64,000 nt of DNA from Arthrobacter sp. NEB 688 (GCF_013201035.1 NZ_CP053707.1:186001-250000), one strand, 5' to 3'. Shown: positions 10,429-19,149, counted from the stretch's first letter. Numbers and translations: made by a program. Notes: generated by a model not told the origin, from the sequence alone.

Positions 10429-12410
10429 TGACCGTCATCGACCGCCCCACCACGACCACCGGGGTCGCTCCCGACGACGCGACGCCCGCGACCTCGCGGC
10501 TGCGCCGGGCCTGGTCCCGCGCCACCGACCCGCGCGGCGACCTCGTCGTCCTCGCGCCGCTGCTCGTCCTCGCCGGCGTCGTCATGCGCATCGGGCTCTA
10601 CAGCGCGCCGCAGCGCATCGACGACGAGGGTACGTACGTCGCCCAGGCCTGGGCCGTCTTCCACCTCGGCGAGCTGACGCACTACACGTACTGGTACGAC
10701 CACCCGCCGCTGGGCTGGTTGCAGATCGCCCTGTACACCGAGCTGACGGGCGCCTTCGACCGCGCCCCGAACGCCGTCGGCGCCGGCCGCGAGCTCATGG
10801 TGCTGCTCGCGCTCGTCAGCGCCGCGCTCCTCTGGGTGCTCGCGCGCCGGCTGCGGATGCCCCGCTGGGGCGCCGGGCTGGCGGTGGCCCTCTTCACGCT
10901 GTCGCCGCTGGCCGTGCAGTTCCACCGCACCGTCTACCTCGACAACGTCGCGACGCCGTGGCTCCTCGGGGCGTTCGTCCTCGCGCTCAGCCCGCGGCGG
11001 CGTCTCGGCGCCTTCGCGGCGGCCGCGGTCTGCTTCGCCGTCGCCGTGCTGTCCAAGGAGACGACCTTCCTCCTCTTCCCGGTGCTCGCCTACCTCCTGT
11101 GGAGCCGCAGCCGGGGCGGCACCCGCCGCTACGCGGTCGCGGTCTCCGCGACGCTCTTCGTGCTCATCGGCACCTTCTACGTCCTCTTCGCCGCGCTCAA
11201 GGGCGAGGTCGTCCCCGGCCAGGGCCGCACCAGCCTCCTCGGCGGCGTGCTCTACCAGCTGTCCGGCCGCGAGAGCAGCGGCAGCATCTTCGACCCCGAG
11301 TCGCTCGGCCACCGCACGGTCTCCATCTGGCTGCAGCTCGACACCGTCCTGCCCGCCGTGGCCGTCGTCGCGACGCTGCTGGCCTTCGCCGTCCGACGGC
11401 TGCGGCCGTTCGCGGCGGCGATGGCCATCCTGCTGGCGATGCTCGTCCGCCCCGGGTACCTGCCCGTGCCGTTCGTCGTCGCGCTGCTGCCGCTCGGGGC
11501 GCTGCTCGTCGCGGGCGTCGCGACCACCCTCTGGGAGAACCGGCCGACCCGCCTCGCGGGACGCCGGGTCGGCCGCGTGGCGGCCGGCGCGCTCGTCGCC
11601 GTCGGGCTCGGCCTCGCCGCCGTCGCCACGCCCGCCTGGGCCGGCCAGCTGCGCGGCCTGATGATCGCGCCGCTCGACCAGCCGATGACCGACGCGACCG
11701 CGTGGATCGCGCAGAACGTGCCGACCGGCGAGCGCATCCTCACCGACGACGCGCTGTGGGTCGACCTCGTCGAGCAGGGCCGCGCCCGCGGCGACGTCGT
11801 CTGGTTCTACAAGCCCGACACCGACCCGGCCGTCCCGAAGGGCGCCGACGCCTACCAGTGGGTCGTCTCGACCGACTCCGTCCGCAGCGACCCCCGCTCG
11901 TTCCCGACCCTCGCCGAGGCGCTGGAGCGCAGCGTCCCGGTCGCGGCGTTCGGGACCGGGGAGCGCCGCGTCGAGGTCCTCCGGGTGCAGCGCGCCGGCA
12001 CCGACCCCGAGGTCCTCGAGCAGCAGCGCGCCGCGGCGGCCGCTGCGGGCCAGCAGCTCGTCGCCAACCCGGCCATCACGACCTCGACGGCCGCGCGCGA
12101 CGCACTCCTGTCCGGCCGGGTCGACCCGCGCCTGCTCACCGTGCTGGCCTCCCTCGGAGCGCAGCACACGCTGAGCCTCGAGGCGCTGCCGCAGCCCGCC
12201 CCGGAAGAGGCGGCCGGTGCCGCGCGCCGCACGGTGACCATCACGGAGGTGGACGGCGACGCCGCCGTCCGGGACTCGTCAGCGGCGGCCGAGGTCGCGC
12301 GCCTGTCCGCTGACCGCCCGGCCCCCTACCGCGCCGACGTGCGCTTCACCGAGGCCGGGAGCGACACCCCGCCGGCCCTCGTCCTGTCCTGGCCCCGGTC
12401 GACCCGATGA
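10428..12410 (+). CDS. GT-C glycosyltransferase, family 39/ArnT-like
   Basis: A 660-residue polytopic membrane protein with about ten to twelve helices. The first periplasm-facing loop carries the acidic motif DDEGTY (about 64-69) and YDHPPLGW, typical of polyprenyl-phosphate-sugar-dependent GT-C enzymes of the PMT/ArnT class. LDN and SKE follow at loops 3-4. It would transfer a lipid-linked sugar to an acceptor outside the membrane, fitting with the polyprenol-sugar synthase at the end of the operon. The start overlaps the upstream stop (TGATG), so translation is coupled. The C-terminal 150 residues are a soluble extracellular domain. Confidence 0.8.
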   Translation: MTVIDRPTTTTGVAPDDATPATSRLRRAWSRATDPRGDLVVLAPLLVLAGVVMRIGLYSAPQRIDDEGTYVAQAWAVFHLGELTHYTYWYDHPPLGWLQIALYTELTGAFDRAPNAVGAGRELMVLLALVSAALLWVLARRLRMPRWGAGLAVALFTLSPLAVQFHRTVYLDNVATPWLLGAFVLALSPRRRLGAFAAAAVCFAVAVLSKETTFLLFPVLAYLLWSRSRGGTRRYAVAVSATLFVLIGTFYVLFAALKGEVVPGQGRTSLLGGVLYQLSGRESSGSIFDPESLGHRTVSIWLQLDTVLPAVAVVATLLAFAVRRLRPFAAAMAILLAMLVRPGYLPVPFVVALLPLGALLVAGVATTLWENRPTRLAGRRVGRVAAGALVAVGLGLAAVATPAWAGQLRGLMIAPLDQPMTDATAWIAQNVPTGERILTDDALWVDLVEQGRARGDVVWFYKPDTDPAVPKGADAYQWVVSTDSVRSDPRSFPTLAEALERSVPVAAFGTGERRVEVLRVQRAGTDPEVLEQQRAAAAAAGQQLVANPAITTSTAARDALLSGRVDPRLLTVLASLGAQHTLSLEALPQPAPEEAAGAARRTVTITEVDGDAAVRDSSAAAEVARLSADRPAPYRADVRFTEAGSDTPPALVLSWPRSTR

Positions 12411-12487
12411 CCCGCCGCGCCACCACCCCGACCCGTTCCACCAGGGCCGCCACGCGCGTCCTGACCGCCCCCGGAGAGAGGAACACC

Positions 12488-13459
12488 ATGCACACCACCA
12501 CGCCACACCGGGCGCCCCGCGTCCTCGCGGTCCTCGCGGCCGCCGTGGCCGTCGCCCTCGGCGCCTTCGCGCCCTCGGCGTCCGCCGCCCCCGCCCCCGC
12601 CGCCGACGGGATGGCCACCGCCTGGGTCCGCGCCGCGCACCTCGTCCCGGGGATGGGGAAGATGACCATCAGCCTCGTGCCCTTCGCGGGCGCGGCGGCC
12701 GGGGACGTCACCAAGCCCGGTGTCCCCGAGGCCGAGCAGAAGGACGGCGCCCGCGTCGTCGAGCCCGCGGCCGGCTACGGCACGGCGGGGGACTACCGCC
12801 AGGTCCCGCAGGGTCTCTACACCGTCACCGTCCGCCCGGCGGGCGCCGCGGCGGACGCCCCGCCGGTCCTCACCGGCACCGTCGACGCCAAGGCGGACCA
12901 GGCGTACACGCTGGCTGCGCTGGGCACCAAGAGCTCGCCGCGCATCCAGGTCCTCTCCGACGACCTGCGCCCGCCGAAGGCGGGGACCGCGAGCGTGCGG
13001 CTGCTCCCGGCGGCCACGCGGGCGTCGGCCGTCACCGTCGCCGCGCAGAACGGCCCGACGGTCGCCGACGACGCGAAGTTCGGCACCCCCACCGGGTACG
13101 CCGCGGTGCCCGACGGGCCGTGGACGCTGAACGTCAGCACGACGACGACGAGCGCCGGCCGCGCGACGCAGGGCAGCAGCACGACCGGCAAGGTCGACCT
13201 CGCGAGCGGCGGCGTCTACACCCTCCTCGTCCTCGACTCCGCGAACGGCGAGGGCGTCGCCCTCAAGCCGGTCGTGGACGCACAGGGCGTCGCGACCGCC
13301 CCGAAGGACGGCGTGCAGACCGGGGGCGGCGGGATGGCCACGCGCCCGGCCGACACCACCCTGCTCGGCGGTCTCGGTCTCGCCGCGGCCGGTGCGTCGT
13401 TCCTCCTCGTCCTGGCCGTGCGTCGGCGCTCCTCCCTCCTGTCGACGCGCCGCGCCTGA
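12488..13459 (+). CDS. Secreted DUF4397 protein with C-terminal membrane anchor
   Basis: A 323-residue surface protein. A signal peptide of about 32 residues ends at ASA-AP. Two tandem beta-sandwich-like halves start AWVRAAHLVPGM and TASVRLLPAA, the pattern of DUF4397 domains. The C-terminus is a helix (GLGLAAAGASFLLVLAV) followed by RRR and a short basic tail, as in sortase substrates, but no LPxTG-type motif is evident (nearest is RPADTT). GGAGAGAGGAA precedes the ATG at 12488; an upstream in-frame ATG at 12407 overlaps the GT-C gene and would bury the signal. It may be a surface scaffold for the polymer. Confidence 0.75.
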   Translation: MHTTTPHRAPRVLAVLAAAVAVALGAFAPSASAAPAPAADGMATAWVRAAHLVPGMGKMTISLVPFAGAAAGDVTKPGVPEAEQKDGARVVEPAAGYGTAGDYRQVPQGLYTVTVRPAGAAADAPPVLTGTVDAKADQAYTLAALGTKSSPRIQVLSDDLRPPKAGTASVRLLPAATRASAVTVAAQNGPTVADDAKFGTPTGYAAVPDGPWTLNVSTTTTSAGRATQGSSTTGKVDLASGGVYTLLVLDSANGEGVALKPVVDAQGVATAPKDGVQTGGGGMATRPADTTLLGGLGLAAAGASFLLVLAVRRRSSLLSTRRA

Positions 13460-14613
13460 TGCGGTCCGTCCGGGGCCCGCTCGCGCTCGTCGCGGTCCTC
13501 TCCGTGGCGGTCGCCACGGTGCTGGCCCTCGTCGTGACCGGGTGGTCCCCCGACGGGGACACCCCGCGGTCCGCCGCCCCGACGGCCGCCCCGTCGGCCT
13601 CGGGGTCGGCGCTGCCCGCCGGCCCGGACCTCGCCGCCCGCTTCGTCGACGCCTACGTCGACGCGGACGGGAGGGTGGTCCGCCGCGACCAGGGTGGTGA
13701 CACCGTGAGCGAGGGCCAGGCGTACGCCATGCTCCTCGCCGCGGCGGACGACGACGAGCAGACCTTCGACCGGGTCTGGGGCTGGACCCGCGCGAACCTC
13801 CTGCGTCCCGACGGCCTGCTGTCGTGGACGTGGGCGGACGGCGCCGTCGTCGACGCCAACTCGGCGGCCGACGCCGACGTCGACGCGGCCCACGCCCTCG
13901 TCGTCGCCGGCGAGCGGTTCGGCCGGTCGGACCTCGCGTCCGCGGGGAGGGCGCTCGCCGCGGCGGTGCTCGACCACGAGACGGCGCAGACCTCGCTCGG
14001 CCGGGTCCTGCTCGCCGGGCAGTGGGCCGACACCGAGCCCTACCGGGTCAACCCCAGCTACTCGGCCCCCGCGGCGTACGCCGTGCTGGGCCGGGCCACC
14101 GGCGACGCCCGCTGGGCGGACCTCGCCGACGGCGACCGGGCCGTGCTCGGCGCCCTGCTCGACGAGGCGCCGCTCCCACCGGACTGGGCCCAGGTGCGGG
14201 CCGACGGGACGGTCGACGCGATGCCCCCGCCCGGCGGAGGCGAGGTCGCCCACGGTCTCGACGCCCAGCGCGTCGCCGTCCGGTACGCGGTGTCGTGCGA
14301 CACCGACGACCGCGCCCTGGTCGAGCGGCTCGGCGGTGCGGTGCCCACCGCGACCGCCGACGTCCGCGGCGTCTACGACCTCGGCGGCACCGCCACGGTC
14401 GAGTGGCAGCACCCCGTCGCGCTCGTGTCGGCGGCCGCCGTCAGCGACGCCGAGGGGAAGACCGGCCCGGCCGGCGAGCTGCTGCGTGCGGCCGCCGACC
14501 TCGACACCCGGGCGAGCACCTACTACGGCGCGGCCTGGGCCGCCCTCGGGGAGGACCTCCTCGAGGACCCGACGACGCTCGGCATCACCTGCCGGGACCA
14601 GGAGACCCGATGA
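13459..14613 (+). CDS. Membrane-anchored glycoside hydrolase family 8 (BcsZ-like endoglucanase)
   Basis: A 384-residue enzyme with an N-terminal signal anchor (about 7-29) and a Ser/Ala/Pro linker. GH8 signatures: SEGQAYAMLLAA with the candidate general acid Glu85, RVWGWTRANLL, LLSWTWADG, and ANSAADADVDAAHAL with the catalytic-type Asp residues at 138-142. Later NPSYSAP and the alpha6/alpha6 helix pattern also fit. In cellulose operons such an enzyme (BcsZ) trims the nascent glucan. The start overlaps the upstream stop (TGATG). It supports a beta-glucan-type product of this operon. Confidence 0.85.
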   Translation: MRSVRGPLALVAVLSVAVATVLALVVTGWSPDGDTPRSAAPTAAPSASGSALPAGPDLAARFVDAYVDADGRVVRRDQGGDTVSEGQAYAMLLAAADDDEQTFDRVWGWTRANLLRPDGLLSWTWADGAVVDANSAADADVDAAHALVVAGERFGRSDLASAGRALAAAVLDHETAQTSLGRVLLAGQWADTEPYRVNPSYSAPAAYAVLGRATGDARWADLADGDRAVLGALLDEAPLPPDWAQVRADGTVDAMPPPGGGEVAHGLDAQRVAVRYAVSCDTDDRALVERLGGAVPTATADVRGVYDLGGTATVEWQHPVALVSAAAVSDAEGKTGPAGELLRAAADLDTRASTYYGAAWAALGEDLLEDPTTLGITCRDQETR

Positions 14614-16091
14614 CCCCCGACACCACCCCCGTGACGTCCGCGCTCGTCGTCGTCCCCACCTACGACGAGCGGGAGTCCGTCGAGCGCGCGGTCACCCGGG
14701 TGCTCGCCGCCGACCCGCGTACCGAGGTGCTGGTCGTCGACGACGGCAGCCCGGACGGCACGGCCGACCTCGTCGCGGCGCTCGCCGCCGACGAGCCCCG
14801 GCTGCACCTGCTGCGCCGCAGCGGGAAGGGCGGGCTCGGCAGTGCCTACCGCGCCGGCTTCGCGTGGGCGCTCGAGCGCCGGTACGACGCCGTCGTCGAG
14901 ATGGACGCCGACCTGTCGCACCCCGCGACGCGGCTGCCCGCGCTGCTCGACGGCCTCGCCGACGCCGATCTCGTCATCGGCTCGCGGTGGGTGGACGGCG
15001 GCGCGACGCATGGCTGGCCACTGTCCAGGCAGCTGCTGTCCCGCGGCGGCAACCTCTACGTCCGGATCGCCCTCGGGCTCGGGGTGGGGGACGCGACCGC
15101 CGGCTTCCGGGCCTTCCGGCGCGCCGCCCTCGAGACGATCGACCCCACGAGCCTGGTCAGCGAGGGGTACGCGTTCCAGATCGAGTCGACGTACGTCGCC
15201 CGCCGGCTGGGGTTGCGCCTGCTCGAGGTCCCCATCACGTTCACCGAGCGCGCTGAAGGCACCTCGAAGATGAGCGGTCGCATCGTCCTCGAGGCGCTGC
15301 TGCGGGTCACCGGCTGGGCGGTCGGCATCGGTCGTCCCCCGGCGGCCCGACGACGTGCGGTGCTCGCCCGTGGCGGCTCGGTCCCCGCGGTGCGGCCGCT
15401 CGCGAAGGTCGCGGCGGTGCTCGCCGCGCTGGCGCTCGTCGGTGGCGTCGCGCTCGCGGCCCGGGCGGCGACGCACCCCGAGCCGGCGAGCCTGGCACCC
15501 CTCCCGGCGCGCAGCGCCGCCCCGGTCCCGGCCTCGCCGTCGCCGGACGCCACGCCGTCCGGGGCGGGCGACGCCGCCGGCGGTGACGAGGCCCGCGACG
15601 CGGGCTCGAACGACGCGTCCATCCCGGTGCCTGCGGCCGGCTCCGACACGCCCGCGGCGCAGCAGCCGGTGGCCATCCGGATCCCCGCCATCGGGGTCGA
15701 GTCGCGGCTCATCGACCTCGGGATCGCGAAGGACGGGACGATGCAGGTGCCGACCGACCCGGCGCTCGCGGGCTGGCTCACCGGTGCCCCGGCGCCCGGA
15801 GAACGCGGCCCCGCGGTCATCGCCGGCCACGTCGACACGCACGAGGGGCCGGCCGTGTTCTACCGCCTGCGCCAGCTCGAGCCCGGTGACGCCATCGAGG
15901 TCGAGCGGCGCGACGGCACGACCGTGACCTTCACCGTCCGCCGGCTGGAGACCTTCGCGAAGGACGACTTCCCGACCGACCGGGTCTACGGGCCCGCCCC
16001 CGGCCCGGTGCTGCGCCTCATCACGTGCAGCGGCGACATCGACCCCGTGACCGGGCACTACGTCGACAACACCGTGGTGTTCGCCTCCTGA
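14610..16091 (+). CDS. Fusion: polyprenol-phosphate mannose synthase-like GT2 plus class F-like sortase
   Basis: One uninterrupted 493-codon frame with two enzymes. Residues 12-240 are a DPM1/Ppm1-type GT2: VVPTYDERESV, VDDGSPDGTA (43-52), MDADLSH with the DxD-type site (98-104), GYAFQIE and EGTSKMSGR. A basic stretch (RRR 247-249) and a single helix at about 266-287 follow, then a Pro/Ala/Ser linker (288-350) and a sortase domain: RIPAIGVESRLIDLGI, GHVDTHEG with His407, and LRLITCSGD with Cys473. Predicted topology puts the GT2 inside and the sortase outside, which is consistent. The Arg expected near the end (GHYVDN, 482-487) is Val. ATGA overlap with the GH8 gene. A sequencing error joining two genes cannot be ruled out. 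Confidence 0.82.
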   Translation: MTPDTTPVTSALVVVPTYDERESVERAVTRVLAADPRTEVLVVDDGSPDGTADLVAALAADEPRLHLLRRSGKGGLGSAYRAGFAWALERRYDAVVEMDADLSHPATRLPALLDGLADADLVIGSRWVDGGATHGWPLSRQLLSRGGNLYVRIALGLGVGDATAGFRAFRRAALETIDPTSLVSEGYAFQIESTYVARRLGLRLLEVPITFTERAEGTSKMSGRIVLEALLRVTGWAVGIGRPPAARRRAVLARGGSVPAVRPLAKVAAVLAALALVGGVALAARAATHPEPASLAPLPARSAAPVPASPSPDATPSGAGDAAGGDEARDAGSNDASIPVPAAGSDTPAAQQPVAIRIPAIGVESRLIDLGIAKDGTMQVPTDPALAGWLTGAPAPGERGPAVIAGHVDTHEGPAVFYRLRQLEPGDAIEVERRDGTTVTFTVRRLETFAKDDFPTDRVYGPAPGPVLRLITCSGDIDPVTGHYVDNTVVFAS

Positions 16092-16403
16092 GTCAGCGCC
16101 GGCTCGAACAGCCAACGACTCTGAGCGCGTTGGCCCCCTGGCTCTCGAGAACCAGGGGCCAGTGCGGGATGGGGCCGTTGTTGAGGAGTGGCTACTACGT
16201 CTGAGGGGGGCCGGCCGCTGCCGCTGGCGGTCGACTGGCGGCGGAAAGACGCGGCTGACTCACCATGAAACTGACCGAGGACTTCGTCGCACCGGGGCGG
16301 CACTTGCCAGGGTGCTTCATCTAGGACGGTGCGGCGGCGAACTGCTCTTATCCCGAGCTGCGCCTGTCGTGCGGTACAGCCCGCATGCCCAAGTGGGTCA
16401 GAG
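16092..16403. other. Intergenic region after the exopolysaccharide operon
   Basis: Besides the terminator at 16131-16161 and an alternative stem that shares its left edge, no gene or known RNA is recognised between the sortase stop and the tRNA. Confidence 0.4.
16131..16161 (+). terminator. Terminator of the exopolysaccharide operon
   Basis: TGGCCCCCTGG pairs with CCAGGGGCCA with one bulged C, around a loop centred on TCTCGAGA. An upstream arm, GCCAACG (16111-16117), can instead pair with CGTTGGC (16128-16134), which would use part of the same stem. Confidence 0.7.
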
Positions 16404-16476
16404 AGCTGGCGGGGGGACTCGAACCCCCAACCCCCTGTTTACAAGACAGGTGCGCTACCAGTTGCGCCACGCCAGC
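16404..16476 (-). tRNA. tRNA-Thr (anticodon UGU)
   Basis: A 73-nt cloverleaf on the minus strand: acceptor GCTGGCG/CGCCAGC, D-stem GCGC/GCGC with AACTGGTA loop, anticodon stem CCTGT/ACAGG with loop CTTGTAA (anticodon TGT), five-base variable region, T-stem GGGGG/CCCCC with TTCGAGT loop, and discriminator T. CCA is not encoded. Confidence 0.93.
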
Positions 16477-16704
16477 GGGTCGGCCCGGGAGGCCGACGGC
16501 CCCACACTCTATCGGCCGCTCGACGGCCGCCTGCGTGGCTTCCGGTCGGGTCGTGACCGTCGTCGGCGCAGGTCATCCGGTCGAGGTGACAGTCGACCCT
16601 CGCGGGGTCGGACCTCACCTCGCACGCGGGGCGCCGGCTCGGGGCATCCGGGCTGGCACACGAGCTCGTCCGCGAGGCCCCGGCTCGGAGATCTTGTCTC
16701 GTCG

Positions 16705-16729
16705 ACATCTCGGGGTGATCCCGAGATGT
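16705..16729 (-). terminator. Terminator after the flhA unit
   Basis: ACATCTCGGG (16705-16714) pairs perfectly with CCCGAGATGT (16720-16729) around a 5-nt loop, 17 nt downstream of the last gene of the minus-strand flhA unit. Confidence 0.7.
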
Positions 16730-16745
16730 GGTGACGCGCAGGGCG

Positions 16746-17075
16746 TCAGGGGGTGCCGGGGGCGGGGTCGGCGGGTGCGGGCTCCGGCGCCATCTCGGCC
16801 ACGGGCGCCGCCACCGGGACGCGAGATGGTGCAGCGGCACGCGCCGGGGGGTTGTGGAGCGTCGAGGCGACGATGCCGACACCGACGACGGCGGCCAGCC
16901 ACGCGAGGCCGAAGCGGAGGACGGCCTGGTCGATCGAGAGGTTGCCGGCCTGGACGAGCATCGCGGCGGGGACGAACATCCCCACCCCGAACAGGGCGCC
17001 GAGGCCGAAGCGCTCGGGCGAGTGCGGCTTGGCCGCCTTGGCCTTGCCCTCTCCCCCATCCTTCTTGCGACCCAC
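16746..17075 (-). CDS. Small membrane protein downstream of flhA, function unknown
   Basis: A 109-residue protein I do not recognise. A Lys/Gly/Ala-rich basic N-terminus (1-22) is followed by two hydrophobic helices (about 26-44 and 53-71) and an Ala/Pro-rich tail of about 38 residues. It starts one nt after the flhA stop, so it is cotranscribed and probably translated by coupling; a terminator follows. Position alone suggests a role at the export gate or a generic envelope role. It might be specific to actinobacterial flagellar clusters. Confidence 0.6.
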   Translation of the reverse strand: MGRKKDGGEGKAKAAKPHSPERFGLGALFGVGMFVPAAMLVQAGNLSIDQAVLRFGLAWLAAVVGVGIVASTLHNPPARAAAPSRVPVAAPVAEMAPEPAPADPAPGTP

Positions 17076-17076
17076 G

Positions 17077-19149
17077 TCAGACCCCCGCCGTGCCGAGCGC
17101 GTCGGCCGGGGCGACGTCGACGACGCCCGCGGTGGTCAGGGTCAGGTGCCCGCCGAGCTCCTGGTACGCGAGCACCGGCAGCTGCGGGGCCGCGCCCTCG
17201 ACGAGCCGGCGCACCGCCCGCCGCAGCGGCTGCGCGCAGACCAGCACCGGCTGCACGCCGGCCTCCTCGACCGAGCGCGAGACGCGGGCGGCCTCGGTGG
17301 CCAGCCGGTCGGCGAAGTAGGGGTCGAGCAGCAGCTGGGCGCCGCCGTCGCCGGTGCGCAGCGACTCGAGCAGCCGCTGCTCCAGGCGCGGCTCGAAGGT
17401 GAGGACGTGCAGCTCGCCGTGGGAGGCGTGCGACGCGGCGATGGCCGGGCCGAGCGCCAGGCGGGCGGCCTCGACGAGCGCGTCGGGGTCGGTGGTGACG
17501 CGGGCCCGTAGCGAGATCGCCTCGAAGATGCGGACGAGGTCGCGGATGCCGACGCCCTCGACGAGCAGCCCCTTGAGCACGCGCTGGATCTCGCCGAGCG
17601 CGAGCGGGTTCGGGGTGAGCTCCTCGATGACCTGCGGGTGCGTGGAGCGCACCGCGTCGACGAGCAGCTTGACGTCCTCGCGGCCGAGCAGGTCGGCGGC
17701 GTGCCGGCGCACGGTCTCGGCGAGGTGGGTCGTGATGACCGACGAGCGGTCGACGACGGTGCCGTCGAGCGCCTCGGCGCGACCTCGCAGGTGCGCGGCG
17801 ACCCACTTGGCCTCGAGCCCGAAGACCGGCTCGCGGGTGGGGGTGCCCTCGAGGTGCGCGATGGCGTCGCCGATGACGAGCACGTGCCCGGCGGGTGCCT
17901 CGCCCCGCGCGACCTCGACGCCGTGGACGCGGATGCCGTACGTGTGCGAGGGCAGGTCGAGGTTGTCGCGGGTGCGCACGAGCGGGATGACGACGCCGAG
18001 CTCCATCGCGAGCTTGCGACGCAGCGCCTTGACCCGGCCGAGCAGGTCGCCGCCGTTGTCGGCGTCGACGAGGCCGATGAGGTCGAAGGCCAGCTCGAGC
18101 TCGAGCGGCTCGACGCGGATGTCGTGGGCGAGGACCTGCGGGCTGTCGGGCGACGGTGCGGCGTCGCGCTCGGCGGCGGCCTCCTCGGCGCGCCGGGCCT
18201 CCTCGCGCTCCTCGAGCTTGGGCATCGCGCGGGCCAGGAGGATCGCGCCGCCGCCGACGAGGATGAAGGGCAGCTTCGGCAAGGCGGGCACGAGGGCCAG
18301 CGCCATGATGACGACGCCGGCGATCTGGATGGCGCCGCGCTGCTGGCCGAACTGGTGGATGATGTCGCCGCCCATGTCGCGCTCGGTCGAGGCGCGGGTG
18401 ACGATGATGCCGGTCGACATCGACAGCAGCAGGGCGGGGATCTGCGAGACGAGGCCGTCGCCGACCGACAGGAGGCTGTAGGTCTGGATCGCGTCCCCGA
18501 CGGCCTGGCCGTTCTGGACGACGCCGATGACGAGCCCGCCGATGAGGTTGACGAGCGTGATGACGATGGCGGCGATCGCGTCGCCCTTGACGAACTTCGA
18601 GGCACCGTCCATCGCACCGTAGAAGTCGGCCTCCCCCGAGACCTCCTTGCGGCGGCGACGCGCCTCGTCCTCGTCGATGAGGCCCGAGTTGAGGTCGGCG
18701 TCGATGGCCATCTGCTTGCCGGGCATCGCGTCGAGCGTGAAGCGGGCGGCGACCTCCGCCACGCGCCCGGCACCGTTGGTGATGACGACGAACTGGATGA
18801 CGACGAGGATGAGGAAGATGACGAGGCCGACGACGAGCGAGCTGCCGACGACGAAGTGACCGAACGCCTCGATGACCTTGCCGGCGAACCCGTCGACGAG
18901 CACGAGGCGGGTCGCGCTGATGTTGAGCGCGAGACGGAAGAGCGTCGCGACGAGCAGCAGCGACGGGAAGACCGCGAAGTCCAGCGGCCGCGTCACGCGC
19001 AGCGCGACGAGCAGCACGAGCACCGAGATCGTGAGGTTCACGGCCAGCAGCAGGTCGAGCAGCATGCTCGGCACCGGCACGACCATCATGACGACGACCC
19101 CGACGACGGCGGCCGGGATGCCGATCTGGCTCAGCCGCGTGTTCTTCAT
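17077..19149 (-). CDS. flhA: Flagellar export gate protein FlhA
   Basis: A 690-residue core of the flagellar type III export apparatus, whose cytoplasmic ring docks chaperone-substrate complexes and uses the proton gradient. Eight helices occupy roughly 1-320 with the family signatures VPSMLLDLLLAVNLTISVLVLL and FPSLLLVATLFRLALNISATR; the FHIPEP-type segment appears as DAMPGKQMAIDADLNSGLIDEDEAR. The C-terminal domain (about 350-690) contains the RDNLDLPSHTYGIRVHGVEVA region. Length is normal. The start codon overlaps the stop of a 14-codon upstream frame. It has its own sigma-28-like promoter and lies downstream of flhB. Confidence 0.95.
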   Translation of the reverse strand: MKNTRLSQIGIPAAVVGVVVMMVVPVPSMLLDLLLAVNLTISVLVLLVALRVTRPLDFAVFPSLLLVATLFRLALNISATRLVLVDGFAGKVIEAFGHFVVGSSLVVGLVIFLILVVIQFVVITNGAGRVAEVAARFTLDAMPGKQMAIDADLNSGLIDEDEARRRRKEVSGEADFYGAMDGASKFVKGDAIAAIVITLVNLIGGLVIGVVQNGQAVGDAIQTYSLLSVGDGLVSQIPALLLSMSTGIIVTRASTERDMGGDIIHQFGQQRGAIQIAGVVIMALALVPALPKLPFILVGGGAILLARAMPKLEEREEARRAEEAAAERDAAPSPDSPQVLAHDIRVEPLELELAFDLIGLVDADNGGDLLGRVKALRRKLAMELGVVIPLVRTRDNLDLPSHTYGIRVHGVEVARGEAPAGHVLVIGDAIAHLEGTPTREPVFGLEAKWVAAHLRGRAEALDGTVVDRSSVITTHLAETVRRHAADLLGREDVKLLVDAVRSTHPQVIEELTPNPLALGEIQRVLKGLLVEGVGIRDLVRIFEAISLRARVTTDPDALVEAARLALGPAIAASHASHGELHVLTFEPRLEQRLLESLRTGDGGAQLLLDPYFADRLATEAARVSRSVEEAGVQPVLVCAQPLRRAVRRLVEGAAPQLPVLAYQELGGHLTLTTAGVVDVAPADALGTAGV

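Noticed and set aside
12407-12487. Upstream start of the DUF4397 protein
   Set aside because: It overlaps the preceding gene and adds a charged stretch before the signal peptide; the ATG at 12488 has a good ribosome-binding site.
16404-16476. tRNA-Thr as the attachment site of an island carrying the exopolysaccharide genes
   Set aside because: No direct repeat of the tRNA 3' end, integrase or change of composition was found in the window.
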